Shown here: positions 30,705-39,288 of the stretch, piece by piece
Layout: each line of letters begins with the position of its first letter
Numbering within the stretch: position 1 is the first letter of the stretch
Assembly (NCBI RefSeq): GCF_000959365.1
Contig: NZ_CP009556.1
Coordinates: forward strand, 1,302,001-1,366,000
DNA from: Burkholderia oklahomensis C6786
Lineage (GTDB): Bacteria > Pseudomonadota > Gammaproteobacteria > Burkholderiales > Burkholderiaceae
Reading direction: 5' to 3'
Length of the DNA: 64,000 nucleotides
Made by a program: the position numbers and the translations under genes
Notes under the pieces: generated by a model
Told to the model about the DNA's origin: nothing
Seen by the model: only the letters and a program-made list of their open reading frames with translations
Database searches by the model: none

Positions 30705-31080
30705 CTACTTCGTCGGCTTCACCTTGTCGTCGAGGCGGCTGCGAACATAATGCTCGGTCATGGCGACCGAAGTGTGCCCGAGTTGCTCGGTGCTTGGCGG
30801 ACGTCGCCCGTGCTATCCGTCTTATCGGTGCGGGCTTTCGCACGCAGATATCGGAATTGGAATTCGTTGTCGCCCATGCCTGCTTTTCTTCGAGCATCTC
30901 GAAACCGCCGTTGCAGGGTGTCGAGCGTCAATCGCAGGCCCTGCTCGTTAACGACCGACGCGGTGCTGACGAACTTGTATCCGGCCTTGCGGGAAAAGTC
31001 GTCGAGCGTGCGGCTGAGACGGATCGATTCAATCGGTCAAAGTTGTCATCGGCGATGGTGGTGGGCGCAACCTCTCGATG
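30705..31080 (-). pseudogene. Broken tyrosine recombinase, C-terminal part
   Basis: The minus strand encodes, in one frame, VVNEQGLRLTLDTLQRRFRDAR followed by NEFQFRYLRAKARTDKTDSTGDVRQA, then after a one-base shift QLGHTSVAMTEHYVRSRLDDKVKPTK and a stop at 30705. This is the end of a phage-type integrase, including the box II His and the catalytic Tyr. The upstream part contains further stops. It points toward attR at close distance, mirroring the intact integrase at attL. Confidence 0.8.
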
Positions 31081-31244
31081 ACAGGCATGCGCGCGTGATC
31101 CACCTGAATTTGCGGAGCGATTTCCTCGACGTAGTGCAATGACGAGATGCTTGACGGTGGATCACGCATAATTGCTACCAGCGAACAACTGATACATGCA
31201 GCGATAGAGGCCTTCGAGCCGATCGCGGAGAGGAATTCAATCGG

Positions 31245-32009
31245 CTACTTCTGCGTGTTCAATTTGCCGGCTGCATGTTCGAATTTCTGCTGTGCATCTT
31301 CGCCGTGGTATGTCACCGATTGATCGCTGCTAGTGTCGACATAGGTTTTGTTTCCTCCTGGTTCCATAGTGAACGTTCCTGCGACTTCTCGCCGGTACTC
31401 CGCAACCGGCAATAGTAATTCGTGCTCTCTGCTATTCGCTGGATTTGTCAGCGCACGATCGGTGTGGAGAACCGAGAAGACCGCCGGTTGTCCGCGCGCG
31501 ATAGAGTCATTCGCGTAAGACTCCTGGCTGTTTTGCCCCACCGTATACTCGGGTGTGCCGGAGAGGAATGGACTGTTGCTACTGGATTTTGCGTGTTGCA
31601 TGGCCAGCTTCTTGAACTCTTCAGTACCGAGACTTCCCGCATTTCTTGCCTGTTGAAGCGAGGCTTCGAACTTCTTGATGTTCGCCTCGGATGTTTTCAC
31701 GGCTGCGGGTATCTTTCCCTGGCTGATCTTTTCCGCATTATTTTCCTTATGTTTCGCCAGCCGGTTTTTTTCCACATTGAGCTTATGCATTGCGCTTGAG
31801 ATGTGTGGAATATTCACGGGATCCTGGCTGGGCAGCGGGGTTTCTTTTTCTTTCCGCACGAAACGTTTCAAGTTGTTCTGAAGCAATTCGTTGGTCGGGA
31901 CGCGGCGAGGGGAAACGGACCTCGGCGGACGTTGGGCGGACGCGTCGCCCTCGCTGTGGCCTTGAATGTGTGTGGTGCCGGGCGTGCCGGAGATGCGGGT
32001 AGCATCCAT
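31245..32009 (-). CDS. Hypothetical protein, candidate secreted effector
   Basis: 254 residues, lower GC than its surroundings. ATG at 32009 is set by a strong ribosome site (GGAGG, 7 bp spacing). The N-terminal ~60 residues are polar and Ser/Thr/Pro-rich without a signal peptide, as in many type III effectors. Residues ~70-140 are charged and helical (NRLAKHKENNAEKIS). The C-terminal ~110 residues contain SPFLSGTPEYTVG, VFSVLHTDRALTNPANS and then EHELLLP, which recall the Ser-Thr strand and E-x-E loop of ADP-ribosyltransferases. That resemblance is by eye and uncertain. No homologue is recognised. It lies about 7 kb from the Bsa cluster in a decayed accessory segment. Confidence 0.6.
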   Translation of the reverse strand: MDATRISGTPGTTHIQGHSEGDASAQRPPRSVSPRRVPTNELLQNNLKRFVRKEKETPLPSQDPVNIPHISSAMHKLNVEKNRLAKHKENNAEKISQGKIPAAVKTSEANIKKFEASLQQARNAGSLGTEEFKKLAMQHAKSSSNSPFLSGTPEYTVGQNSQESYANDSIARGQPAVFSVLHTDRALTNPANSREHELLLPVAEYRREVAGTFTMEPGGNKTYVDTSSDQSVTYHGEDAQQKFEHAAGKLNTQK

Positions 32010-32181
32010 TGCATTTCCTCCAAATTCGTTGACGTTGGGCCGAGCCGCCATGGTCAACTCAATCGATCGCCCGTCGTGTGGAACTGCGAAGCTGCAACCG
32101 GGGCTGCGAACTTATTGCCTGCTATTCCATGTTGCTTCGATGGCGCGTGCTGGCCGGCACTGCCTTGAGCGATGGCACGGG

Positions 32182-32535
32182 ATGCGGCCGACGATCAGTG
32201 CCGAGCCGCACAAGCCGTTGCTGACGGCCGAATACCGGATCGCGCGCATCGCGACGGTCAAGCGCCAATTGCTGACGGCCGTCGAGGTCGATGCGTTCAT
32301 CCCGGAACGTCGACGGACCCATATCGCACCAAGCGATATTCGTTGGGTTGCGCCGGACGTATTTCGGACGAGCGCGTATTGGATCGACAACAAGAAGTTG
32401 CGCGTGCTCGGGGCATGCATCGAGAGCGGCGACGCCGAATGGGATGTGCGAGGTATACCTTGCGACTCGATGCACATCATCAACATGCGCAAGGCGAGTA
32501 AGTGGGAGGTCAAGAGCTATGTCGAGCAAGCGTGA
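32182..32535 (+). CDS. Chimeric ORF: unknown protein fused to BrnT tail
   Basis: 117 residues. The first ~90 (HKPLLTAEYRIARIATVKRQ, RWVAPDVFRTSAYWIDNKKL) look like real coding sequence of an unrecognised protein. From 32452 the frame enters the 355-bp repeat and ends with the BrnT C-terminal tail IINMRKASKWEVKSYVEQA. The junction coincides with the repeat edge, so this is a recombination product and probably not a functional toxin. Confidence 0.45.
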   Translation: MRPTISAEPHKPLLTAEYRIARIATVKRQLLTAVEVDAFIPERRRTHIAPSDIRWVAPDVFRTSAYWIDNKKLRVLGACIESGDAEWDVRGIPCDSMHIINMRKASKWEVKSYVEQA

Positions 32536-32806
32536 GATCGTCATGCCGACGGACGAAGCGGATGCGGCAATCATCCGCGGCATCGCGGCCGACCCCGACA
32601 CGTTCGACGTGCCGGCGGAGGACTTTGCGAAGATGACGCGTGGAGGTAAGCGCGGTCGTCCGCCGCATGAAGTGCCCAAGGTGCAATTGACCGTGCGCTA
32701 TGACGTCGATATCGTCGACGCCTTCAAGGCGACGGGAGAAGGTTGGCAGACGCGCATGAACGATGCGCTGCGCGAGTGGTTGAGGGAGCATCAGCCGGTG
32801 TAATCT
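32452..32806 (+). repeat. 355-bp direct repeat, copy 2 (brnT tail plus brnA)
   Basis: Identical to 15501-15855. The right edge diverges after a mismatch at 32807; sequence beyond 32830 is unrelated to copy 1. Confidence 0.95.
32519..32803 (+). CDS. brnA: BrnA-family antitoxin (orphan, copy 2)
   Basis: 94 residues, identical to the copy at 15568-15852. Overlaps the tail of the chimeric brnT ORF. A terminator follows at 32889. Without an intact toxin it may only act as a repressor. Confidence 0.75.
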   Translation: MSSKREIVMPTDEADAAIIRGIAADPDTFDVPAEDFAKMTRGGKRGRPPHEVPKVQLTVRYDVDIVDAFKATGEGWQTRMNDALREWLREHQPV

Positions 32807-32888
32807 TCGCTCGACGATGTGATCGAAAGGGGGGAACTGCGTCGCGTTTCGCTATATTGACGACATCGGGCGCGAGGTGCGCCCGATG

Positions 32889-32923
32889 AAGCCCTGAGTG
32901 CGAAAGCCTCAGGGCTTTTTCTT
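32889..32923 (+). terminator. Rho-independent terminator
   Basis: Perfect 10-bp stem AAGCCCTGAG/CTCAGGGCTT with a 9-nt loop, followed by a T-rich run. It lies 86 bp after brnA copy 2. Confidence 0.85.
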
Positions 32924-33100
32924 ATGCAGACCAATCCGCGCCTCTTGCCGATTCCCGACAGTTGTGGCGTTTTCACTTGAGGTCCGGATACGGACGGGCG
33001 AGCAGGTGATAAATTTGATTGGAGTGCGAGTGAGGATCGGGGAGGGAGCCCTGCCTCAGGAATTTCGCGCCGGAGTATGGTTTTGCATCTGCGCTCGGTG

Positions 33101-33125
33101 CCCCTGCCAATTCGCTCGGCAGGGG
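33101..33125 (-). terminator. GC-rich hairpin downstream of the avidin gene
   Basis: Arms CCCCTGCC and GGCAGGGG separated by 9 bp, about 30 bp beyond the avidin-family stop codon. No T-run follows on the minus strand, so termination is only suggested by position. Confidence 0.4.
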
Positions 33126-33155
33126 GGGGCACATGATTATCGGATGGAATGGCCC

Positions 33156-33614
33156 TTATTGAGTGCCAGTTGGCTGGAAAACATCTTGCCCCACGTTGAC
33201 GTGCTTCCACGGATATTGGGCGAATGCATTCGAGTAGTACCAAAGCGCTTGGATCGTCGGTACGCCGCCTGTCATGCGGCAAATTCCTGACCACGTCGTG
33301 ATACTGTTGTATTGGGCCTGTGGAGTGTTCCAGTTTACGGAGAATGTGAACAGCGTGACTTGATCCAATCCAGGGGATGACGATGACGCTGCGTAGAACC
33401 AACCGGCAAGAGGGAATGCCTGCCCTGCTGTTCCCGACGGCGATTTATAGGTGCCGGAGATAGCGCCGTTTCCAGATGTGTAGGAGTTAATTGTCATGGT
33501 GGAACCAAGCTCATTGAGCCACGTTCCAACCGGGCTCTGGCAATTTGCAGCGTTAGCCCACGGAGATGATGCGAGAGTCCCCAGGATGGCGAGTGATGCG
33601 AGCGTCTTTTTCAT
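33156..33614 (-). CDS. Secreted avidin-family (biotin-binding) protein
   Basis: 152 residues. The signal peptide MKKTLASLAILGTLASSPWANA is probably cleaved before ANCQ. The mature part follows the avidin/streptavidin pattern: GTWLNELGSTMTI (biotin Asn, Leu and Ser positions), GAISGTYKS (Tyr and Ser), PLAGWFY, NSITTWSG (Ser, Thr and Trp), QALWYY (Trp) and a final GQDVF (Asp). An avidin named burkavidin is known from B. pseudomallei; this looks like that group, but identity cannot be checked here. It probably binds biotin outside the cell. It stands alone on the minus strand; a hairpin follows its stop. Confidence 0.85.
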   Translation of the reverse strand: MKKTLASLAILGTLASSPWANAANCQSPVGTWLNELGSTMTINSYTSGNGAISGTYKSPSGTAGQAFPLAGWFYAASSSSPGLDQVTLFTFSVNWNTPQAQYNSITTWSGICRMTGGVPTIQALWYYSNAFAQYPWKHVNVGQDVFQPTGTQ

Positions 33615-34100
33615 TTTTCATTTCCTTCATTGTGATGGTGCGGATCTCTCGTATCGGCCAAACCACGCTGTGGCGAGCCTCACACCCAATCCAGCACTCA
33701 TTTCGCGTGAGCTCGACGGATAGCGCCTCTTTGCAGTCCTCGCCGTTTTAAGACGCTCAATCGAGTGGGTGAAATAATTGCGAGATATGTTTTGCTGGTG
33801 AGGATGGGGGATAAAATGACTATCGATTTTGGTGTTTTATTTAACGGATAAATTAATTAATTTCGCATTGATGTTAAGAATGATACATGTTCAGAATAGG
33901 TCGGATGTAGGTATTTTGCAAGAATGTGATTTAATTGAAATTGAATTCTGAAATATCGTGAATTGTGTTGATGGAACCGGTATGGTGTTGAATTTTTGAC
34001 GATATGAAATGAATAATCGGATCGGCCGGCGAGTGGCGCGATCGTCAACAGATCGTCAACATCCTGTTTGGTTTGATCGCGTGCTGATGATCGATATCGC
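33615..34100. other. AT-rich intergenic region
   Basis: About 490 bp, strikingly AT-rich from 33780 to 34020 (runs such as taaattaattaattt). No convincing gene on either strand. It contains the upstream region of the avidin gene and then unexplained foreign-looking DNA up to the IS110 remnant. Confidence 0.5.
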
Positions 34101-34129
34101 TTAAATGCGAGATATTTTCATGTGGCGAT

Positions 34130-34250
34130 AGGTTCGCCGATGGAAAACTAAGTCCGCAAGGTGAAAGCCTCGCGGGCCTAATGAGATAGATGGCCACCCC
34201 GCCCTACATGCGGGTAACGCTGTAGGGTGTTTTTGTTTCTGGAGGCCATC
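34130..34250 (+). ncRNA. Structured 5' non-coding end of the IS110 remnant
   Basis: The segment before the transposase ATG folds well: CCCTACA/TGTAGGG (34202-34208 with 34221-34227) with a 12-nt loop, and CCGC/GCGG around 34152-34175. IS110-family elements express a bridge RNA from their non-coding end. This stretch is the probable relic of it; expression is not shown. Confidence 0.35.
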
Positions 34251-34808
34251 ATGCAGCGCGTCGCGCTGGTTGGAATCGATCTGGGCAAGCATTCGTTTCG
34301 CCTTCACGGGCGGGATCGGCATGGCAAGGCCGTGTTTCGCAAGAAAGTGAGCCGGCAAGCGGTGGATCGAGTGCTTTGCCGCGTTTCACGTCTGCAAGGT
34401 GGTCAGGGAAGCCTGCGCCGGCGATCATTGGATGGCTCGCAAACTGGCCGGCGCCGGGCAGCAGGTCAAGCTCATCTCGCCGCAATTCGTGCGTCCCTTC
34501 GTCAAGAGCAACAAGAACGGCTTCGTGGATGCCGAGGCGATCTGTGAGGCGGCTTCGCGCCCGTCCATGCGCTTTGTCACACCGAAAACCGAATCGCAAC
34601 AAACGCTGTCAGCACTGCATCGGGTTCGCGAATCGCTGATCCGCGACCGCACGAAGGCCGTCAACCAGATGCGTGGCTTTCTGCTCGAATTCGGCATCGG
34701 CCTGCAGATCGGTCAAGCCGTCATCACGCGCCTGCCGGCCGTGCTGGCCGAGCATGAGCCGCCGCCGCGCCTGATCGCCATCCTCGAGCGCCTGCACGCG
34801 CGCGATAA
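34251..34808 (+). pseudogene. IS110-family transposase remnant
   Basis: Starts MQRVALVGIDLGKHSF, the N-terminal RuvC-like DEDD motif of IS110 transposases. A frameshift near 34357 breaks the frame; the second frame continues with KLISPQFVRPFVKSNKNGFVDAEAICEAASRPSM and VRESLIRDRTKAVNQMRGFLLEFG. It stops matching near 34808, so the C-terminal domain with the catalytic Ser is gone. Confidence 0.85.
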
Positions 34809-34968
34809 CTTCCCGGCGCGATCAGCGCCGATTTCCGATGTCGCATGGGGAAATCGACGATGCCGGCGACATTGCATCGCCGGCGCGTCATCGGTCACCG
34901 CTCATCGCGTGCGGAGGTTTCTTGACGTGATCGAATGTCTTTCGAACGTCGCGGACCTGGTCGCGCGA

Positions 34969-35460
34969 TCAGAGCAGCAATTGGCGGATCGTCGCGTCGC
35001 CCACGGAGACGGCGCTTTCAGGATCGTGGGGGAGGCCGTAGCTGTAGGCGGCATACCCGGTTTTCGATCCGACGGGAATCACCGCGTTGAGGTTGAAAAT
35101 GACCTGGAGTTGAGGGCCGATGCCCCAGCGCGGGTTCCAGTGCAGATTGGGATACCCGACCAGGTTGAATTGAAGGGTGCGGACCAGAAAATTCGGGTCG
35201 TTTTGTTTCGAAATGGGCGGGAAGTATCCGTAATCGCCGTGGATGATGAGATCGACGAAATCCGAGGTGACTTTCGGCGGCTTGACCTTGCCCCAGACGA
35301 TTCGGCCGAACCCGGAAATGCGACGATTGGCGTCGTCGAACTGCAGCTTGAGCTCGACGACCGGGGTCGAGACGGACGACGGATTCACTTCGCCGCCAGT
35401 CACGCTGTAAAGGTGGTGAAGAATCTGCGGCAGGATTTCTTCTTCGGTGGTCGTGGCCAT
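34969..35460 (-). CDS. DUF1842-like hypothetical protein
   Basis: 163 residues, predicted mainly beta. The segment ELKLQFDDANRRISGFGRIVWGKVKPP followed by FVDLIIHGDYGYFPP recalls DUF1842 proteins, which occur in Burkholderia and often beside a small DUF1843 protein. No DUF1843 partner is visible here. No signal peptide. A good ribosome site (AAAGGAGTC) precedes the ATG at 35460. Function unknown. Confidence 0.6.
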   Translation of the reverse strand: MATTTEEEILPQILHHLYSVTGGEVNPSSVSTPVVELKLQFDDANRRISGFGRIVWGKVKPPKVTSDFVDLIIHGDYGYFPPISKQNDPNFLVRTLQFNLVGYPNLHWNPRWGIGPQLQVIFNLNAVIPVGSKTGYAAYSYGLPHDPESAVSVGDATIRQLLL

Positions 35461-36359
35461 GATGCGGACTCCTTTCTTGAAGGTGATGACGGTTGTCGTG
35501 CTGATTTGGCGCTTTTGATCGCGCCGCGTGTAAACCCGCTGCAGACGGGCTATGCTTCGATTCGTGAAATGAGTGACGTCCTGACGGGATGCGTGTCGAT
35601 TAAAATCGCTTTTCGTGAATTGATTTTCTGATTTATTGAGATGGCCATGCTTTATAATTTTTATGAGATGGGCATATCATGTGTCGAGTTCGTACTTGTT
35701 GGATTAAGCATAGATTGGAAGGGCAGCTGTTCGAAACTACAAATTTTTGTAGTTTCGCTTGGAAAATATTTAAAGAAAGTCAATTTCGAGATGGGATAAA
35801 AGGTCGCGTTTGACAGCCGATTTCAGGAGGCCGGTGCGTCGAGCCGCCATCATGGCCGCCGACGAATTTCCGTTCCAACGACAGCAAGCGCAAAGATGAA
35901 GGCGGGCCATTCGCAGCATTCGGCGGCGCGCGGGGCGACCCGGAAATTCAGGGTTCGGGCGACAGGCGCTCGCGATTTGGCGCGGTACCCGCTTGCATAT
36001 GAGTTCGATCGCTTTCATTCCGATGAGTGGAATGCGCCGGGCGATGCGCGTGGCGATATGCTGGAGGCGCAACCGAGACGTGGCCGAGCCGTGCTCAACA
36101 CCGGCAAGCGTAGGACGCGAGCGCTGGCGCGTCAGCGACCCGGTGCGGCGTTTCGCGCCAATCGTTTCGATTCTGCGGCAGCATTGCTGCCGCACGTGTC
36201 GTCTTCGATGATGATGGCGCAGGCCGTATCTCGGTGCGCGCGAGGCTGCGCTTTGCCGGCGAGGAGTCGGGCGGCATGACGTGGCGCATGCCGGGCGATG
36301 CCTCGATGCCTCGATGCCGATCGGTCGCCGAGTGGCCGCGCGCTGCTTCGTGATTCGAG
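35461..36359. other. Gene-poor region between DUF1842-like and GH3 genes
   Basis: About 900 bp. The first third is AT-rich and holds a long perfect palindrome (35732-35757). The rest is GC-rich; open frames there translate to Arg/Ala-rich sequence without family resemblance. No gene can be supported. Confidence 0.5.
35732..35757. repeat. Perfect AT-rich palindrome, 12-bp arms
   Basis: CGAAACTACAAA and TTTGTAGTTTCG separated by 2 bp. Not followed by a T-run and not next to a recognised gene. Could be an operator or a recombination site relic. Confidence 0.7.
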
Positions 36360-36385
36360 GTGGCGGCGCCGCGAGACGCCGCCAC
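36360..36385 (-). terminator. Hairpin after the GH3 gene
   Basis: Arms GTGGCGGCG and CGCCGCCAC with an 8-nt loop, starting 6 bp beyond the stop of the GH3 gene. There is no clear T-run, so it is a probable terminator or mRNA 3' stabiliser. Confidence 0.5.
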
Positions 36386-36391
36386 CGATCC

Positions 36392-38587
36392 TCATTGCTG
36401 CCGGAGCCGAATATCGCGCGACGACGCGCCGACATAGATGCGGCCGCCCTTCGCGAATGCCCATCCATTGCGGCTCGTATCCCACACGCGCCGCATGTCG
36501 GCCGGAATCACGATGCGCATGCGTCGCGCTTCGCCGGCGCGCAGGCTCACCTTGTCCCATCCGACGAGCCGCTGCGGCGGCTCCTGCGGATCGTCGAGAT
36601 CGCCGAGATAGACCTGCGGCACTTCGGCGCCGGCGACGGGGCCGTCGTTGGTCAGCGTGAACGACACGGTGGTCGTCGCATCCGGACGCTGCTTCACGGC
36701 CAGCCCCGAGTATGAGAAGTGCGTATATGACAGGCCGTGGCCGAACGGGAACATCGGCGCGATGCGGTTCGCGTCGTACCAGCGATAGCCCATCTTGAGC
36801 TTCTCCGCATAGACGGGGTTCGGCGCGAACGCGCCGTCAGCGCCCCAGGTCGGCGTGTCCTCGTCGCGCACCGGGAACGTGACGGGCAGTTTGCCCGACG
36901 GATTGACCTTGCCGAACAGGACGTTGGCGATCGCGTTGCCGCCGCCTTCGCCCGGGAACCAGGCCTGAACGATCGCGGACACCTGATCGCGCCACGGCAT
37001 CAGCACCGGATTGCCGCTCTCGACGACGACGATCACGCGCGAATTGGCTTGCGCAACCGCCTGGACGAGCGCGTCCTGATTCGTCGGATTCGCGAGCGCG
37101 AGGCTGCGCAGTTCGCCGAAATCTTCGCCGGCCGCCTGCGTGACGAAGACGATCGCCACGTCGGAACGCCGCGCCAGATCGACCGCCGCGTCGATTTGCT
37201 GCGAGGTGTAGGCGGCAAACGGCGATTGCTGATCGCTGTTTCCGGCGAAGGCGACCGTCGCGCCCGGCGCAAGGTTCCGGATCGCATCGACGATCGGCAC
37301 GCCGAGCTTCAGCCACGGATTCGGCCACCAGTTGCAGCCCGTCGTCGTCGGGAACGTCAGCCCGCCGCATCCGGCGAACGCGCCCGTGACGGGGTGCCGC
37401 GTATTGCCAGATCCGCCGCCCGTCAGCACGGCCGCGTCGGCATGGCCGCCGATCACCGCGATCCGCTTCAGGCTCGCGGCATCGAGCGGAAGTTGGCGGC
37501 CCTGATTCTTCAGCAGCACGATCGACTGCTCCGCCGCGTATTGCGCGAAGCGGTTCGCCGCGGCGAAATCGATCGCTTCGCCGCCCTGGGGCGGATCGTC
37601 CATGACGCCCGTGCGGATCATCACATACAGCTTGCGCCGGACCATGTCGTCGAGACGCGCTTGCGCGATCTCGTGATTGGCGAGCGCCTGCTTGACGAGA
37701 TCGGGCGTGAGGAACACGGTCGGCCCGACGTCCTCCTCTTCGTCGAGCCCCGCGTTGATCGCCTTCGCGGTGCTGTGCACGGCGCCCCAGTCGGATTGCA
37801 CCAGCCCTTGGAAGTGCCAATCGTTCTTGAGGACGTCGGTGAGCACGTGCGCGTTTTCGCACGCGTAGTCGCCGTTCACGCGGTTGTAGCCGCACATCAC
37901 GCTGCCGGGCCGCGCCGCCTTCATCGCGATTTCGAACGGCAGCAGGTAGAGCTCGCGCAGCGTGCGTTCGTCGATCCGGACGTCGCCGCCCATCCGGTTC
38001 GTTTCCTGTTCGTTGCCGACGTAGTGCTTGATCGTCGCGATCACCTTGTGGTCCTGCGTGCCGCCCGTGCGCGCCGCGAGCATTTCGCCGGCGAGGACGG
38101 GATCTTCGCCGAGATACTCGAACAGGCGGCCGCCGCGCGGCTCGCGCGCGAGGTTGGTGCCGCCGCCCAGGCCCATCGCGAAGCCTTGCGCGCGCAACTG
38201 ATCGGCGATCGCGGCGCCGAATGCGTACGAAAGGCGTTTGTCCCAGCTCGCCGCGAGCCCGATCGTGGCGGGAAACGTCGTGCTCGGCTGCGACGTGCTG
38301 CCGGAGCCCGTTGCCGAATCCACCATGTTCAGATCGGGAATGCGAAGCCGCGGGATGCCCTGAATGAAGCCCGCGCCGCCGCCCGGGACGTCGCTCATCG
38401 GGTACTTCGAATGAATGAGCTGCAGTTTCTCGTCGAGCGTCATCTGGCGAACCAGCATGTCTGCGCGGCGATGCGCGGAGTCGTCCCGGAATGCGAAGTC
38501 TTTGGACGGCGCGGCGTTTTTGGACGCATGCGCGGAAACGCACAGCGTGACGGCAAGAACGGCGAGGGAGAAGCGTTTTGCGTGCAT
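36392..38587 (-). CDS. Secreted GH3 family beta-glucosidase
   Basis: 731 residues. Signal peptide MHAKRFSLAVLAVTLCVSAHA. GH3 N-terminal barrel with KHYVGNEQETNR and the nucleophile Asp in LVQSDWGAVHS. A C-terminal alpha/beta sandwich follows (VLLKNQGRQLPLD, IAVIGGHADAAVLTGGGSGN) and an Fn3-like end domain (YTHFSYSGLAV, VYLGDLDDPQEPPQRLVG). It probably hydrolyses beta-glucosides in the periplasm or outside the cell. High GC like the core genome. Monocistronic. Confidence 0.92.
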   Translation of the reverse strand: MHAKRFSLAVLAVTLCVSAHASKNAAPSKDFAFRDDSAHRRADMLVRQMTLDEKLQLIHSKYPMSDVPGGGAGFIQGIPRLRIPDLNMVDSATGSGSTSQPSTTFPATIGLAASWDKRLSYAFGAAIADQLRAQGFAMGLGGGTNLAREPRGGRLFEYLGEDPVLAGEMLAARTGGTQDHKVIATIKHYVGNEQETNRMGGDVRIDERTLRELYLLPFEIAMKAARPGSVMCGYNRVNGDYACENAHVLTDVLKNDWHFQGLVQSDWGAVHSTAKAINAGLDEEEDVGPTVFLTPDLVKQALANHEIAQARLDDMVRRKLYVMIRTGVMDDPPQGGEAIDFAAANRFAQYAAEQSIVLLKNQGRQLPLDAASLKRIAVIGGHADAAVLTGGGSGNTRHPVTGAFAGCGGLTFPTTTGCNWWPNPWLKLGVPIVDAIRNLAPGATVAFAGNSDQQSPFAAYTSQQIDAAVDLARRSDVAIVFVTQAAGEDFGELRSLALANPTNQDALVQAVAQANSRVIVVVESGNPVLMPWRDQVSAIVQAWFPGEGGGNAIANVLFGKVNPSGKLPVTFPVRDEDTPTWGADGAFAPNPVYAEKLKMGYRWYDANRIAPMFPFGHGLSYTHFSYSGLAVKQRPDATTTVSFTLTNDGPVAGAEVPQVYLGDLDDPQEPPQRLVGWDKVSLRAGEARRMRIVIPADMRRVWDTSRNGWAFAKGGRIYVGASSRDIRLRQQ

Positions 38588-39081
38588 GGGTTTGTCTCCG
38601 TGAATGCTTGTTTCGTTTTGCCGTTTTGCGCCGGGCGGAACCTTGCGCGAGCGCGTACGCGAAAGACGTCGCGCGGCAAAGCGTGTGGCGGATGAAACTC
38701 GATCATGCGTCGCGGGCGGGGCCGGACCGGTGACGAATCCGGCGTGAGCAGCCGTCGCGGGGGATGTAGCAAAACTCCACGGCTAGTAATAGCGCATAAG
38801 TAGAGTGGCTACAAGTAAACTTTTGAACGATTTGGTTATCGATCGATGCCGTTTTCGACTCGCGGCGATTGCGTCGCGTTTGCGCGATCGGGCGGCCGTG
38901 CGAAGCCATCGTCAACGACTTGTCGTCGGAAGATGTTTGGGTTGCCGAATCAATCGGCGATTGACGAATGTCGTGCATCGCCAGTCGTCGATCAGATTGC
39001 ATGGCGCGAAGCAAATCGAGTTCGATGATCCCAATACAGGAGGATCGCGGCAAGCCGGCGTGATGCGACGCGCCGTGATCG
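38588..39081. other. Intergenic region
   Basis: About 490 bp between the GH3 gene and the decayed small gene. It includes the GH3 promoter region; the middle (38780-38850) is AT-richer. No gene or RNA can be supported. Confidence 0.5.
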
Positions 39082-39239
39082 TCAGAACAGGTCGCTGTCT
39101 TCGCGCTCGACGTCGAGGAAGCGCCGGAGCCGATCCATCGTGAACGGCGTCTTGCCTTCGGCCGTGGCCTCCGCTTCGACGGCGTCGACCATCTCATCGC
39201 TGCATGAAATGCCGTACGGGAAAACGAGGCAGGGTCACC
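39082..39239 (-). pseudogene. Small hypothetical gene with a frameshift
   Basis: A possible GTG at 39239 starts VTLPRFP; a one-base shift in the ttttccc run then leads into YGISCSDEMVDAVEAEATAEG and MDRLRRFLDVEREDSDLF, ending at 39082. The acidic C-terminal part is clearly protein-like. Family unknown. It lies beyond the end of the orgB transcript and may belong to the Bsa region. No ribosome site is seen. Confidence 0.4.
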
Positions 39240-39288
39240 AGTGATTCGATTGTCCGAATTCGTACCGCTGCCTCTGCCGTTCAAGGGG

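Noticed and set aside
35770..36468. A 232-codon minus-strand frame before the GH3 gene
   Set aside because: Arg/Ala/Ser-rich and runs into the GH3 end; no support as a gene.
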